Below, piece after piece: positions 11,007-23,612 of a stretch of DNA of 64,000 nt. The stretch lies in the NCBI GenBank assembly GCA_905182895.1, contig CAJJDD010000012.1, positions 1 to 64,000 on the forward strand, written 5' to 3'. Source of the DNA: Flavobacteriales bacterium UBA4466 (GTDB lineage Bacteria > Bacteroidota > Bacteroidia > Flavobacteriales_D > Sanyastnellaceae). The notes below the pieces were generated by a model that worked only from the letters and a program-made list of their open reading frames with translations, was not told where the DNA came from and did no database searches. Within the stretch, counting starts at the first letter, position 1; every line of letters begins with the position of its first letter. Position numbers and translations under genes: made by a program.

Positions 11007-11437
11007 ATTCCTACTACAATTTTATTAACTCTTCTCTCATGTCTACCTCCTTCAAAAGAAGTTTCTATAAATGTCTTTACTACATTTTTAGCTTCTAAAA
11101 CCTCAATGAATCTAGCTGGTAAACAAACCACATTGGCATTGTTATGTTCTCTGCTTAAACCAGCTATTTCAGCAGTCCAAGCTAATGCAGCTCTCACACC
11201 CTGGTATTTATTAGCGGTCATACATACACCCTGTCCACTACCACATACTAAAATCCCCTTTTCTATAGTTCCATTATTTACATCGTTTGCTACTTTATGT
11301 GCAAAGTCTGGATAATCCACACTATCTAAAGAATAGGTACCATGATCCACAACCTCGTGTCCTTCTAAAACCAAAAATTCTCTTAGGTTTTCTTTTAATT
11401 CGAAACCTGCATGGTCAGAACCTATTACTATTTTCAT
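11000..11437 (-). CDS. rpiB: Ribose 5-phosphate isomerase B
   Basis: MKIVIGSDHAGFELKENL...GILVCGSGQGVCMTANK; the listed ORF start (11530) is too early, ATG at 11437 gives the canonical N-terminus. Confidence 0.92.
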   Translation of the reverse strand: MKIVIGSDHAGFELKENLREFLVLEGHEVVDHGTYSLDSVDYPDFAHKVANDVNNGTIEKGILVCGSGQGVCMTANKYQGVRAALAWTAEIAGLSREHNNANVVCLPARFIEVLEAKNVVKTFIETSFEGGRHERRVNKIVVGIC

Positions 11438-11938
11438 TTCTTTACATTTTAAGACAAAGTTAACCATATGAAAGTTATGCTCTGTATCTCTGTAGAAATA
11501 ACATAAACCATTGGTCTTAAATAAATTCACACTAAAACGGTGGATAACGTAAAAAAATATGTATAACTAAATAACATAAAAACTTGACTTAGTGGCATGA
11601 AAAGTGCAAGCACATCTAAAATTAAAAAGTCAAGGAAAAAAACATAAAATTACTGACGAACAATACCAGCTTTATAAACGAAATAACTTAATACAAATAT
11701 TCTAATTTTACCACAAATCGGAGTTATTAAACCAATGTTAATGAAACAGATTTAAGCTTGATACTTAGTACTTTTATATGTTGATAGCAAGTGCATAAGT
11801 ACTACTTTCATTGAATAACTATTTATTTAGTTCATAGCACTAATAAATTACCAACAGAGTGAACAGGCTCCTATATATACTACTAAAAGACTTTTAAAAA
11901 TTAATTTATAGTTAAATAGAGAAGTTGAAAACAAAATA

Positions 11939-13459
11939 ATGCGATTAAGAATAGACTCAATACTCTTCATTTTATCTTTGCTGTATGCACAGCAAACCTT
12001 TTCTCAATCAGACACGCTCGATACTGAATATAAAAAATTCTATTATGACAATGGTAGTTTAAGCAGTGAGGGTAGCATGATTGATGGATTTCCAGACGGT
12101 TTATGGAAAACATATTTCAAGTCTGCACAACTCAAAACGCTGGGAGAAAGAAAACAAAACAAACTCGAAGGTGAGTGGTTTTTCTATAGAGAAAATGGAA
12201 ACCTTGAGAGAACTATTACCTATGAAAATAATGTAAAAAGTGGATTAGAAGAAGTATATAATAGTGAAGGTATACTAACTGCTGGTTACTCTCTATGAAC
12301 AAGGAATAAAAAATGGCCCCGCAATATTTTACTATTCAGATGGTTCTGTTTCTATGGTGAGATATTTTTAGATGGAAAAGATATTGGAAAAGGTGCAGAG
12401 TACGCAGACTGTATCGGAATGAATAATAACCTTTGTTTCATTATACTGAAATAGGTTATTTACGTTCTCAGGAAAAGGTAAATAGATTTAGTTCTAAAGG
12501 CGAAAAAATAGCTAAATGGTTAGAATATTGGACAGGTTCTTCTCAAGCTAAAAGAAGAAGGAAATTATTCCAATGGAAAGAGAAATGGACTTTTTAAAAT
12601 CTATAATCGGAAAGGTCAATTAGCTAGAATAGAAACATACAAAAATGGAATTCTTCAGGAAGAATCTGCTGACCAAATTTTGGATGTTCAGAAAAAAATA
12701 GATAAAGATGGAAAAATCAAATCTATAGGTTCTTTCTCTAATGGTAAAAAGCAAGGAATTTTTAGGGAATACGGGAAACAAGGGGAGATACTATCATCAG
12801 CTGTATATGAAAATGATGTAAAAGTAGGAGAAGGTATTATAAACGGAATTGGAAAGTATCAAGGGAGTTGGAAATTGTATTATTCTACTGGAGAATTAAA
12901 AGCTGAAGGTGAATATTTGGAGGGATATAAAAATGGAAAATGGAAGTATTATTTTCTTACAGGTGAACTAGAACAGGAAGGCAGTTATAAGAAAAATATG
13001 GTCTCTGGTGCATGGACTTGGTATTTTAAGAATGGTGCGGTAAAACGTGAGGAATACTATAGAAAAGGTAGAGAAGAGGGAAAGTCTATAGAATATTCAG
13101 AAGAAGGTGTGATAATTAATAACGGAAATTATGTGGATGGATTGAGAACCGGAGACTGGTTTCTGACTATAGGAGACCACGAAGAAAAAGGTGAATATAT
13201 AGATGATGATAAAAATGGGAAGTGGAAGAGTTTTTATTTAAAAACGAATAGCATTTATTTTGAAGGAGAGTACTCGCAAGGAATTGCACTTAAAAAGCAT
13301 ATATATTATTATCCAAATGGGATGAAAAAATCAGAAGGAAAATATGTAGGAGGCGAACGACATGGAGACTGGAAATTTTACAATAAAGATGGAACTATTA
13401 GGTTGGTCATAAGGTATACTAATGGAATTGAAACAAGATTAGACGGAGAAAAAATATAA
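11939..13459 (+). CDS. Secreted YwqK/MORN_2-type repeat protein, frameshifted around 12300-12680
   Basis: Signal peptide, then repeats such as YYSTGELKAEGEYLEGYKNGKWKYYFLTGELEQEGSYKKNMVSGAWTWYFKNG; two ORFs of the same repeat family. Confidence 0.75.
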
Positions 13460-13541
13460 CGATTGGATTATAAAATTTTAAATCACTACTTCACTTACTA
13501 CTTTATTTAATAACTCAAAGCAACAGCTATTCACTGTTTCT

Positions 13542-15978
13542 ATGGATTCTTTTTGTATTCATAGCTGTAATTCTATATCACTAAATTATTTAGCTAAATC
13601 ATTAGATGAAATTAAAGGTTTACCAATAGATGAATTTTTTACTATTAACTTAAATAAGAAAGACATAATTATAAATGAATTAGAAACTTTAGGAATATAT
13701 AACACTATAGATAAAGCTACTAATAGAAGTATTTCGGCTACACTAATTAATTATGATGGAATTAGAGAAATTTTAATTAGGGTAGAAGTAGATTCAGAGA
13801 CAGAAACAGATAAAAGTAGAGAAGTAATACTGGATGAAAATGTAGCTGGATACTGCAGAATAGATACGGAATTAAAATTATTAGACTGTAATAATACCCT
13901 GGCTGTTCAATTGGGTTATAAATATAAAGAAGACTTAATTAATAAATCTATAAACTTTATTCTATCAGAAAAAGAGGATATAGGTTATCTGATAAAGACC
14001 ATAGCCAAACAGAAAAAAATAAAGAACATAGAATTACGGTTAAAAGATATATCAGGTAAAGATCAAATTTGTTTAGCAAATATTATTCTAGAAAAAGAAT
14101 GATGCTGGAAATAATATAGCTATTAGTTTCACAATAATAGATATTAGTGAGAGAGTCGAATTTGAAAATAGAATTAAACAAAGTGAAGAAAGATTTAGAC
14201 TATTATCAAATGTGGCTATAGAGGGGATAGTCTTTTTGGATAAAAGAGAAATAATAGACTCTAATGAACAGTTTATAGAGTTAATAGGATACTCTAACCA
14301 CCAAGATATAATAGGAAGAAATATTATAGAATTTATAGACAATTCAGAATTATTAAAAATAAACACTCCTAAAAACACATTCCCACAAAAGAAAAATGAG
14401 GTAGTAGCAAAAAAAAGGGATGGAACCATTATGCTTTTAGAAGCATCCTCAGGAAAAATTCATCAACAAGGTAAAGATATAGATGTTCTTTTATTCTATG
14501 AAATAACGCAGAGAAAAAAAACGGAAATAGCTCTAGAACAGAGTACAGAAAGGTATAAAAGCTTAGTAGAAAACTCACCGAACGGAATTTTTATTTTAGT
14601 GAATAATCAAATAAAATTTGTAAATAATGCCGGAGTAGAATTATTAGAGTATGAAGTAGAAGATGATTTGTATGATATCGAGTTTCAAAGATTTTGTAGA
14701 TGAAGAATTTAGAGAGTCGGTTGAGCGAGATTTATTAGAAACTAGAGAAGGAGGTGATTTAGAATACAAAGAGATTCAAATGAACACCTCTAAGAAAAGA
14801 CATATAAATATAGGAATTCAGGCCTCTTTGACCGTTTTCAATAACAAACCCGCAGTTCAAGTAACCATAGTGGATTTAACGACTCAATTAGAACTGAGAG
14901 AAGAAAGAATTAGAAATAAAATTGCAGAAGAAATTAATAGAACCTCATAACGGAAGAAATAGAGCACCACAAACAAACCCAAGAAAAACTACAATGTGGC
15001 TCAAAAGTTTACACGAAACATCATTGAATCTTCCATAGACATGATAATCGCTGTTGACAAGGATAATAAAATAACGGAGTTTAATAAAGCAGCAATAGAC
15101 CAGTTTGGGTATCTATTGGAAGATATTTTGGGTAAAGACGTTAGTGTGCTATATATAGATAAAAAAGAATATCAGAGAGTATCGACTAGTGTAAATGAAA
15201 AAGGAATATTTACAGGTGAAATAACAAACAAAAGAAAAAATGGAGATACTTTCGTTTCTCTACTATCCTCCTCTATAATTAAAGACCCTAAAGGTTTAAT
15301 TCAGGGGTCTATGGGTGTATCTAGAGATATTACCGAAAGAAAAATTATAGAACAACAAGTAAAGGACTCCTTGAAAGAAAAGGAGGTATTATTACAGGAA
15401 GTGCACCATCGAGTAAAAAACAATTTACAAGTAATCAGTAGTATTTTATCTCTTCAAAGTAATTATGTAAAAGATAAAAAAACACTAGAAATATTAGCTG
15501 AAAGCCAGAATAGAATTAAGTCGATGTCATACATACACGAAACACTGTATCAAACAACAGACTTTTCTTCTATAGAGTTTTCTAATTACCTGAACACCTT
15601 AGCAAGTAATTTAATACACTCATATAGTTATCAACAACACCATCTCTTAGTTCAGTAAAAGATTTTGATGAGATTTACTTAACTATAGATCAAGCGATTC
15701 CATGTGGCCTAATCGTAAATGAAATAGTTTCTAATGCGATGAAACATGCATTCGAAGGTAAAGATGGAGATGTCTATTTATCAATAAAGGAATCCCAAGG
15801 AAAAATTCATCTACGAGTGGCGGATAACGGGAAAGGGCTACCTAAAGATTTTAAATATGAAGAGTCTGATTCTTTAGGCATGCAATTGGTTTATTCTTTA
15901 ATAGATCAGTTAGATGCTTCTTTAGAATTGAAAGCAGATAAAGGCACAGACTTTTTAATTACTTTTGATAAGAGTTAA
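13542..15978 (+). CDS. Multi-PAS sensor histidine kinase (HisKA_2/HATPase), broken into about five frames
   Basis: PAS repeats, HHRVKNNLQVISSILSLQSNYVKD (HisKA_2), ADNGKGLPKDFK and SLGMQLVYSLIDQLDAS ATPase motifs. Confidence 0.85.
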
Positions 15979-15998
15979 TATACCACACCACCCAAAAC

Positions 15999-16748
15999 AT
16001 GTCAATAAACATTTTAGTTACCGAAGACGAAAGCATAGTTAGAAAAGACATAGAAATGAGACTTAAAAAGCTGGGCTATAATATAGCAGGAACGGCAGAT
16101 ACAGGTCTTAAAGCGATAGAACTAGCGAAGTCAGAAAAACCAGATTTAGCGCTGATGGATATCATGCTTAAAGGAGAAATGACAGGAATAGAAGCCGCAG
16201 CAGAAATTAAGAAATTTCTTGATATACCTATTATCTTTCTTACTGCATACTCCGATGATAAAACCTTAGAAAAAGCAAAAGGTTCTGAACCGCATGGATA
16301 CCTTTTAAAACCATTCAAAGAATCAGATGTAAGAACATCTATAGAAATGGCAATCCATAAACATCAAACCGAGAAAAAAGTAAAGCAAGAGAATGAATTC
16401 TTAAAGTCTCTCACTAAAGTGAGTTCAACAGCTAAATTCATTTTTGTAAAAAATAAAAAACAGCTAATTAAAGTTCCTGTGGATGAATTTTTAATGGTAG
16501 AAGCGTTAAAGGATTATGTAATTATACACACCACCAAAGACAGCTATACCATTCATTCTACTATGAAAGACATAGAAAAAAAGTTACCTAAAAGCCATTT
16601 TACTAGGGCGCACAGAAGTTTTATAGTAAATGTTTCTAAGGTTGTAGCTATTAAAAGTGGCAACTTGATTTTGGAAGGAGTGAAAAAACCAATACCAGTA
16701 GGAGGAAATTATAAAAATGATATATCCGCTCAGATAAACGCATTATAA
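15999..16748 (+). CDS. LytTR-family response regulator
   Basis: REC domain (ILVTEDESIVRKDIEMRL, ALMDIMLKGEMTGIEAA, IIFLTAYSD) plus C-terminal LytTR domain (VEALKDYVIIHTTKDSYTIHSTMKDIEKKLP...FTRAHRSFIVNVSKV). Confidence 0.9.
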   Translation: MSINILVTEDESIVRKDIEMRLKKLGYNIAGTADTGLKAIELAKSEKPDLALMDIMLKGEMTGIEAAAEIKKFLDIPIIFLTAYSDDKTLEKAKGSEPHGYLLKPFKESDVRTSIEMAIHKHQTEKKVKQENEFLKSLTKVSSTAKFIFVKNKKQLIKVPVDEFLMVEALKDYVIIHTTKDSYTIHSTMKDIEKKLPKSHFTRAHRSFIVNVSKVVAIKSGNLILEGVKKPIPVGGNYKNDISAQINAL

Positions 16749-16943
16749 AAATATTCTACAGCAGAATAAAGGGAGAGGTTTAGCGTGCTAACGATATAAT
16801 ACAAATAGCCTTCAAAGGTTATCCTAAAAGTGAAGAACTAAAACTAAGGAATATGGGCTGTAAATTACTCCTTGAAAAAGGTATAAAAGAGAAAGTAAAT
16901 ATTATTGATTGTAATTTAAACAAAAAAGATCAAGCAATTTTTT

Positions 16944-18750
16944 TTAAAGTACTATTTTCTCTACACTTTGGTAATTTTCATTACCGAACCGAACCATGTA
17001 CGACCCTACAGCTAAACCAGAGACGTTCAAAGCAGCTGTTAAACTAGTTCCGTTAGGAACCAATAGTTCACTGCTAATTTGAGCCCCTTTAAAGTCGAAT
17101 AACTCTACATAAATAGACTCAGAGCTTAGAGAGTTTTTTAGAGAAACCATTAAGTCAGAACCATTCTGATAAACAACAGACTCTACTTCGGAGGCCGCTT
17201 CATTTTCTACAGTTAAGGGATCATTAATAGTGAAAGAAACGATACGCGTTCTTCTCCCCCCGTTTAAAAGATATTCTCCAGTAAACCAGAAAGTTTCTCC
17301 ATCCGGATCCAATGTCATTTGACTGTAATCACCAAACCTATTACCTCCTTCTTGAGCTCCCGACCCTTCAGCAAAAATGGTTTCATCAACAGTCATTTCA
17401 CCCAATGGATCCCATCTTAACCTTCCAGTACAAGCTAAACTAGCACTCATATCAGTTCCTCCTATGCTATACGCCATAGCTATATTTCCATAATCATCCA
17501 TCGAAGCGCTAGCCAGCCATCTATTTGTGTTATCAGGAGAATAAGTACCAGACTGATAAACATACCAATCACCTACATTTCCGCCAGTATCATTTTGGCG
17601 TAGTTCATACCATCTAATTCCCGCGGTATCAAAACCGTCTACATCCACTACCTGGGTAAGAATAACAGTATTATACCCAATCCACCTTCTGTACTGAGCT
17701 CGGTAGGTAAAAATACCAGCTACAGCATCGAGTTTTTGAGAAGATTCAGGTTGTTCAATATCATTCCAGCTATTAGAAAAATTAGCATTAAAGTTTTCCA
17801 CCCCTAACTGCTGAGCCAACTGAATTCCAGAACTATTAGGATTATTCCAGTTGATATTCATTTCATAAATTCGAATCTGGTCGAAACTATTGCCATTCCA
17901 CGCCTGATCACCCGGGTGAAACATATAATTTGGAGTTCCTGAGGGAGGAAGCGCACCATCAGCATCAGCAGGAAGCATACTGTAGAAATTACCAGTAGGC
18001 ACAGAAGGAGCGTTTAACGCTATCATAGAAGCAGTGGCATCACCAGCCACCATTTTATCCCTCTCAAACGCCACAGCATCATTACCATAACTATTAGCTG
18101 TCATGTAATAAGCATCTCCCCATACAGAAAACTTTGGGTAATCAGGAAAACCGCTTAATTGGAATTCGTAAGCATAATACTCTTCCTCTGGATCCGGAGT
18201 TTTAGAAATAGCTATTAAAATACTATTATTTGCAGTTTGAAACTGCGAAATAAACCAGCGATCATAAAACTGATCATACATCACTATCGGATCACCGTCA
18301 TTACTACTCCCAGTCCATAGTGTGCTTAAACTAACAGGAAAAGAAGATGCGTCACCCTCATCATCATAAATTCTCCAAGTAGTATTCACAGCCTGCACAT
18401 AATGATTAGGACCTATAGCACCAGAAGGGTCGGGCGGAAAACCACCATTCACACCAAATATATTTACGTCTATATTAGCCTCACCGGCAGCTCCTTTTTT
18501 AAACTGTCTCAGCTTATCGGCCTCTTCACCTTTAAAGTCAGGGTTAATGTTAAACGCTCTTCTCACTCTATCCTTGCCCATTTTCATAGGTGGATTTTCT
18601 ACATCTTCTACAGCTAATTGCGATAACTGCTTGTTCTAGTACCGTTTTTCTAACCTTAACTATTTCTTCAGAAATTGCATCCTTTTCTACCCCTTGGCTA
18701 TAAGCATTGATAGAAACAGCCAACATAGCTACAATAATTATTTTTTTCAT
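16944..18750 (-). CDS. Secreted protein with T9SS type A sorting domain, frameshift near 18590
   Basis: Signal peptide in the frame starting at 18750; C-terminal FDFKGAQISSELL...LAVGSYMVRFGNENYQSVEKIVL typical of T9SS type A CTDs. Confidence 0.8.
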
Positions 18751-19062
18751 CTTAATTTCTTTGGTAGGTACAATAATACTCCAACTAGTTCTTCTAATTG
18801 TGTACGAATAGTTACAATCATTGGAGGTTTAAACCTATCAAACATTCATAAATAGATATATTTTGTTTTTAACACGATTAGGCAATGGTTAATAAACAGA
18901 AAAGGCAAGCACGCCTGGACCGCACAACTCCGATTACTTTAAATCACTTTGGAGTTGTTTTAAGACACAGGCTATAGAACAACGGTTTACCCATGAGAAT
19001 TAGCAACCTTAGTTCATTAGATTTGATAACTAATTAAACTCAATGTGGTTTAAATTAATTCT

Positions 19063-19533
19063 TTATGGCTGTCTATAAATGGAATCTTCTTTCGTTTCAG
19101 TGGAAGTTATATTTCCTTCTTTATCGTATTTAATAACCTTATCAAGTGTATTTACACTGTTTTCTTCCTTACTTAAAATTTCTTGAATAACCCTTTGCTG
19201 CTTGATAGGACCACTCTCATAAAAGCTCTCATAAGTCACCTCACCCACCTCACTAAGATTTTCATATGATATTTCCTGCATTACATTAATATTACTATCA
19301 CTATTATTAGAAACACCCTGCTCTCTTTTTTTGTAAATTCCTTCTTCATAATAGTATAGTCTAACACGTGCATTTCTTTTTATTTCAAATCCTATTCCGG
19401 TAAATGGCTCATCCAAATGCGTATACCTTTGAGATGTCTTATTAAATTTTATCAAGGATTTGGATACTTTCTCATAGCTTTCTCCGCAAGCAACAAGGAA
19501 TAGAAATAAAAACAGATAGATAAGTTTTTTCAT
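19063..19533 (-). CDS. Small predicted lipoprotein
   Basis: MKKLIYLFLFLFLVACGES lipobox. Confidence 0.6.
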   Translation of the reverse strand: MKKLIYLFLFLFLVACGESYEKVSKSLIKFNKTSQRYTHLDEPFTGIGFEIKRNARVRLYYYEEGIYKKREQGVSNNSDSNINVMQEISYENLSEVGEVTYESFYESGPIKQQRVIQEILSKEENSVNTLDKVIKYDKEGNITSTETKEDSIYRQP

Positions 19534-19848
19534 TTTGATTTATTTTAAATAGAAAATGTAAAATTAAAAAAAGGCTAAAAACAAAAAACCTTAATCCAGA
19601 TCCATTTTACAAACTTATAAGAAAGCCAAAGAGCTAAAACTGAACCAAGCCCAGTAATTCCACCCACCCCTCTTCCATAAACAGCGAGGTTGATTCCTAT
19701 AAAGCAGCCGGTCAGTAAAAACCAAATAAAAATATAAATACCCGCACTTAAATAAATAACAGTACTTTTTTCATAGCCGCAGTTGTTTATTGAAAACGAT
19801 ATACCTTAAAGAAGCATCCTAAATCATTTACTGATTCCTGGCGCAATA

Positions 19849-21913
19849 GTGTTAAATATAAAAAGCCCAACAGCCGCACTACTTATTGGGTCTTCAGCGG
19901 CCTGGAAATCCATTGTCGAAATCTGATATCGCACTGCCCATATCGACCTCAGTAGAACTCCAATAGTAGTATAGCAAAACCACCAACATTTCCTAATCCT
20001 AAAGCATTTCCTTGACCAATATTTAAATACATTTCATTTAATTCATCTTTTGAAGGTAAGAACCAATCACTGTATCCACCAAGAGTTAGATTAGCACAAA
20101 TATCTGCAGCTGTTCCAGGTGTTGTACATCCTAGCTTCAATATCAATAGTGTTTTGATCTCCTGTACCTATTAGCTATTCCATCTGCTCCTGAAATAAAG
20201 TTCCATAACAACCCCATTGGCTCCAGAAGATTGGTCTGTAGGTGCTGCAATTAAGCCCCCACCATTTCCATCTAACCAAAAGATAATTCCTCCTGATAGT
20301 AGCCCATATGCAGTAACACAAGAACCTCATCAGTATTGCTAATGGGTATAGTTGTGCGTTGAATCGTACACCATAATGATCAAGCCCCATATATATTTCG
20401 ACTAAAGGTCTATACCCCGTTCCGTAAACTGTCCAGCCATTTACAATAAGAGTAGCACAAGTTCCATCATCTGTATTAGCTAATGGATCATATTCAGTAT
20501 ATAAAGAGTCAGTTACAACCATTTACAATAAGAGTAATACAAGTACCATCATCTGTATTTGCTAATGGATCATATTCTGTATATAGTGGGTCTGTACAAC
20601 CATTTACAACTGCAATACAAGAACCATCTTCATTATTGGCATTAGCATTATAGTTAAATGCAGTAGAGTCTGTACAACCATTTACAACTGCAATACAAGA
20701 ACCATCATCTGTATTAGCTGAAGCATTATAGTTAAATGCTGTAGAATCCGTACAACCTAACAAAGCTGATGTTGAACATTCAGTGCCAAACGCGCCAAGG
20801 AATCCTCCTAAATCAGACACATTTACATTACCGTCACCAGAAAAATCACCAGGACACACAGAAGCTGCTCCCTCATCATAAGCCTCTTGATTGTCTGAGG
20901 TGATGTCTACAGATGCTACTCCATCATCATAAGCTCCATCATAAATGGCTTGGTTATCCGATGTGATGTCCACAGAAGCTGCTCCATCATCATAAGCCTC
21001 TTGATTGTCTGAGGTGATGTCCTAGCTGCATATACGCAAGACCCATCGTCAATGGTCGCTGTCGAATCGTAGTTCGTAGCAGCAGCATACGTACATCCAT
21101 AACAAGAAGTGTCATCGTTGCAAGCGCCACACACACCATCCGTCACATGTTGTTCCGTCTCCGTTTGGCACCCCACAACAGTCAGCACAACTTAAGCTTT
21201 CACAAGAACCGTCATCTGAAGTAGCTGCAGCATCATAGTTACATGCAGAGGTATCTGTACAACCTGACCCAGACACATGGTGTGTAGGGGTTAAATGCTG
21301 GATCGCCTCCACCCCAGAAGCCGCATTGGTTGATGGTCCCGCCGTTGTTCGATGGTCCCGTAGTTGGATGTCCCGAGTTGTGTGTCCCGTCGTTCGATGT
21401 CCCGCGTTGTGATGGTCCCGTCGTTGTTGATGGTCCCGTCGTTGTTGATGGTCCCGTCGTTGTGATGGTCCCGTTGTTGTCGATGTACCCGTAGTTGTCG
21501 ATGTCCCGTAGTTGTCGATGGTCCCGTCGTTGTTGATGGTCCCGTCGTTGTTGATGGTCCCGTAGTTGTTCGATGGTCCCGTTGTTGTTGATGGTCCCGT
21601 AGTTGTCGATGGTCCCTGTTGTCGATGGTCCCGTCGTCGTGTCGATGGTCCCGTAGTTGTTGATGGTCCCGTAGTTTCGATGGTCCCGTAGTTGAAGAAA
21701 TGAACCTAAAAGTCATTAAGCAACAGTCAGTCCAGCGGGAATAGTGGCGTCATTGCCCATGGCAGGAAGCCCATTGTCCCAGTTTCCAGCCTCAGCCCAA
21801 TCGTTACTAATGGCTCCTGTAAAGGAGGTTTGAGAGAATACAATAGAGGTGCTTAGGCATAATACAACCAAGGAGAGACTAACGATTAAATTTTTCATAA
21901 CGCAAATATACAA
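19849..21913 (-). CDS. Multidomain secreted protein: signal peptide, INNDGT repeats, TSP3-like GCTDxxAxNYNxxAxxDDGSC repeats, dockerin-like segment, DUF1566-like C-terminus; many frameshifts
   Basis: [100 protein letters not shown] and [15 protein letters not shown] in another frame. The 3' boundary is approximate. Confidence 0.7.
21330..21692 (-). repeat. Tandem repeat, 18-bp unit (minus-strand consensus ATCAACAACGACGGGACC), about 21 degenerate copies
   Basis: Repeated GGTCCCGTCGTTGTTGAT on the plus strand; one frame encodes I-N-N-D-G-T units. Some units are 14-19 bp and break frame. Confidence 0.9.
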
Positions 21914-22164
21914 TCAGTAGAATAAGCTACCAAAAACCCCCGTTTGCCTTCTTAAGAGGATTAGAGGTAGCTGAATTAACAGAGGAGGATATGCCTATGG
22001 TATAAAACCATCACAACTCTCCTTTAAATGCTTTACTAAGTATAGAGGACTTTAACTGTTTTAAATAAGCCAACTGCTCCTCTAATTTGGATTGAGTGTA
22101 TTCTGTGTGCAAGGCTTATATGGGAAGTAGAATAATTTAATGAAATTGATTGGTATAAAACCCA

Positions 22165-22524
22165 CTACCCCTTGGTCTGTAATATTTCATAAAAGACATC
22201 GTCTCTTAAATCCTTAACATCTAAATCTATAAAGTAATCTTCGTAGTAATAATCTCTAAATTCCTCTATCACTTCGTTATCTAAATCCCAAGAAAGTTCG
22301 TTCTCATCTAATTCAAATATAAAATCTACACTATCATACAAACAACTCGTTCCACCACTAAACCAAACAGATAAAGAGATTTCTAAATCATCCTTAATTT
22401 CGGAAGTACAGAATTCAACCGTTGGTGTTAACTCAGAACTATGTATTTGGCTAAACACTACCCTTACCTCATCTTTGGTGGAACAGTAGTATTTAAGTAA
22501 GTCGTAGGTATTGTTAAATTTCAT
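22165..22524 (-). CDS. Hypothetical acidic protein
   Basis: Intact 119-aa ORF in an otherwise unoccupied interval. Confidence 0.5.
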   Translation of the reverse strand: MKFNNTYDLLKYYCSTKDEVRVVFSQIHSSELTPTVEFCTSEIKDDLEISLSVWFSGGTSCLYDSVDFIFELDENELSWDLDNEVIEEFRDYYYEDYFIDLDVKDLRDDVFYEILQTKG

Positions 22525-22558
22525 TTTTATTAAATCAATTTACATTCAAAGTTTTTTC

Positions 22559-23386
22559 TTAATGTTTCCAAAAACCGCCTTCCATCTCTTTTTTATATTC
22601 TATGTAAAACATATTATTGTCTTTAAATATATAATATTCCAGATCTGTGTACGAACTTTTTTGTCCGCAATATTCAGTAATGTCATAATGTAAAAATCTA
22701 CCAGCACCAGAAAAAAATTCATTTTCTACTAATTCTGAGCTACCGTCAATATTATATGTAATTCTGTTGCTAAACACAATTGGACTCTCTTCGGTAGTAT
22801 ATGTTTTTGTCTTTATTTCTTTTGTTCTTGGATATCTAAATAAATCACAATTCCTTATTAAAGTGTTATTTATAGAATATTCAGAAATTCTTTTGGTCGT
22901 TTTTGGAGGAATACAAATTATCGAATCCTCTATTATTGAGATAGCATAACCAACAGACGAACCAAGAATACCAGAACTTGAACTCTTAACTTGACTTGTC
23001 TGAATGTTATTGTAATTATTTACCCCTGTAACAGCAACACCGTCAGACGATTGGTTTGAAATTGAGGTGGATTTATTTTTAGTTGTAGTAAAAGTCCTGT
23101 TCTTGAAATAGTCATATGCAAAACCATTTAAAATGAAATTACTTTCGTTCAGGTTTACATAAATTTTTCTGTCCGTTTTATTATAGAAATCGAAACCAAT
23201 ATCACCTCCGTTAGCCCATAAATCATAAGCTATTTTGCAATTATCATCCTCAAAAAACAACTCAGCAGTTTTATTCTTGGGCTCGTCGACAGGTCTAACT
23301 TCATAAACCTGATAAAACACATATGTTTGACATGATGACATTATTAGAGATGCACCAATAATGTAAAATAAAGTTCTAATTTTCAT
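22559..23386 (-). CDS. Hypothetical lipoprotein
   Basis: MKIRTLFYIIGASLIMSSCQ lipobox; intact 275-aa ORF. Confidence 0.6.
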   Translation of the reverse strand: MKIRTLFYIIGASLIMSSCQTYVFYQVYEVRPVDEPKNKTAELFFEDDNCKIAYDLWANGGDIGFDFYNKTDRKIYVNLNESNFILNGFAYDYFKNRTFTTTKNKSTSISNQSSDGVAVTGVNNYNNIQTSQVKSSSSGILGSSVGYAISIIEDSIICIPPKTTKRISEYSINNTLIRNCDLFRYPRTKEIKTKTYTTEESPIVFSNRITYNIDGSSELVENEFFSGAGRFLHYDITEYCGQKSSYTDLEYYIFKDNNMFYIEYKKEMEGGFWKH

Positions 23387-23511
23387 TTATATATTTTTAG
23401 TAGTGTTCTGTTCAATTTTCAACTTTTTATTACATTCATTTACAGTAAAATGCGAACTGGTCGACAGCTAAATTAAGCTTAATTTTGAAACGTTAATAAG
23501 ACAGTAAATTG

Positions 23512-23612
23512 ATGACAAAAAAACAGACGCTACCTTTGAACAACAACTGTTCAAAGCAGCAGATAAACTTCGTAAAAACATAGATGCTGCTGAATACAAG
23601 TTGAATATATAA
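23512..23612 (+). pseudogene. Remnant of a type I restriction-modification DNA methyltransferase subunit (HsdM N-terminus)
   Basis: From 23526: DATFEQQLFKAADKLRKNIDAAEYK followed by LNI-stop; strongly resembles the conserved HsdM N-terminus ([36 protein letters not shown]). An ATG at 23512 is one frame off. Confidence 0.7.

Noticed and set aside
11530-11938. Possible ncRNA or mobile element remnant in the AT-rich gap
   Set aside because: No convincing hairpin, terminal repeat or protein homology by eye.
18924-18958. ACAACTCC...GGAGTTGT inverted repeat as a terminator or regulatory hairpin
   Set aside because: 8-bp stem with a 19-nt loop; too weak to call without folding or conservation data.
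21330-21692. CRISPR-like array from regularly spaced GGTCCCGT repeats
   Set aside because: Units are contiguous 18-bp tandem repeats without unique spacers and encode protein repeats after a signal peptide.
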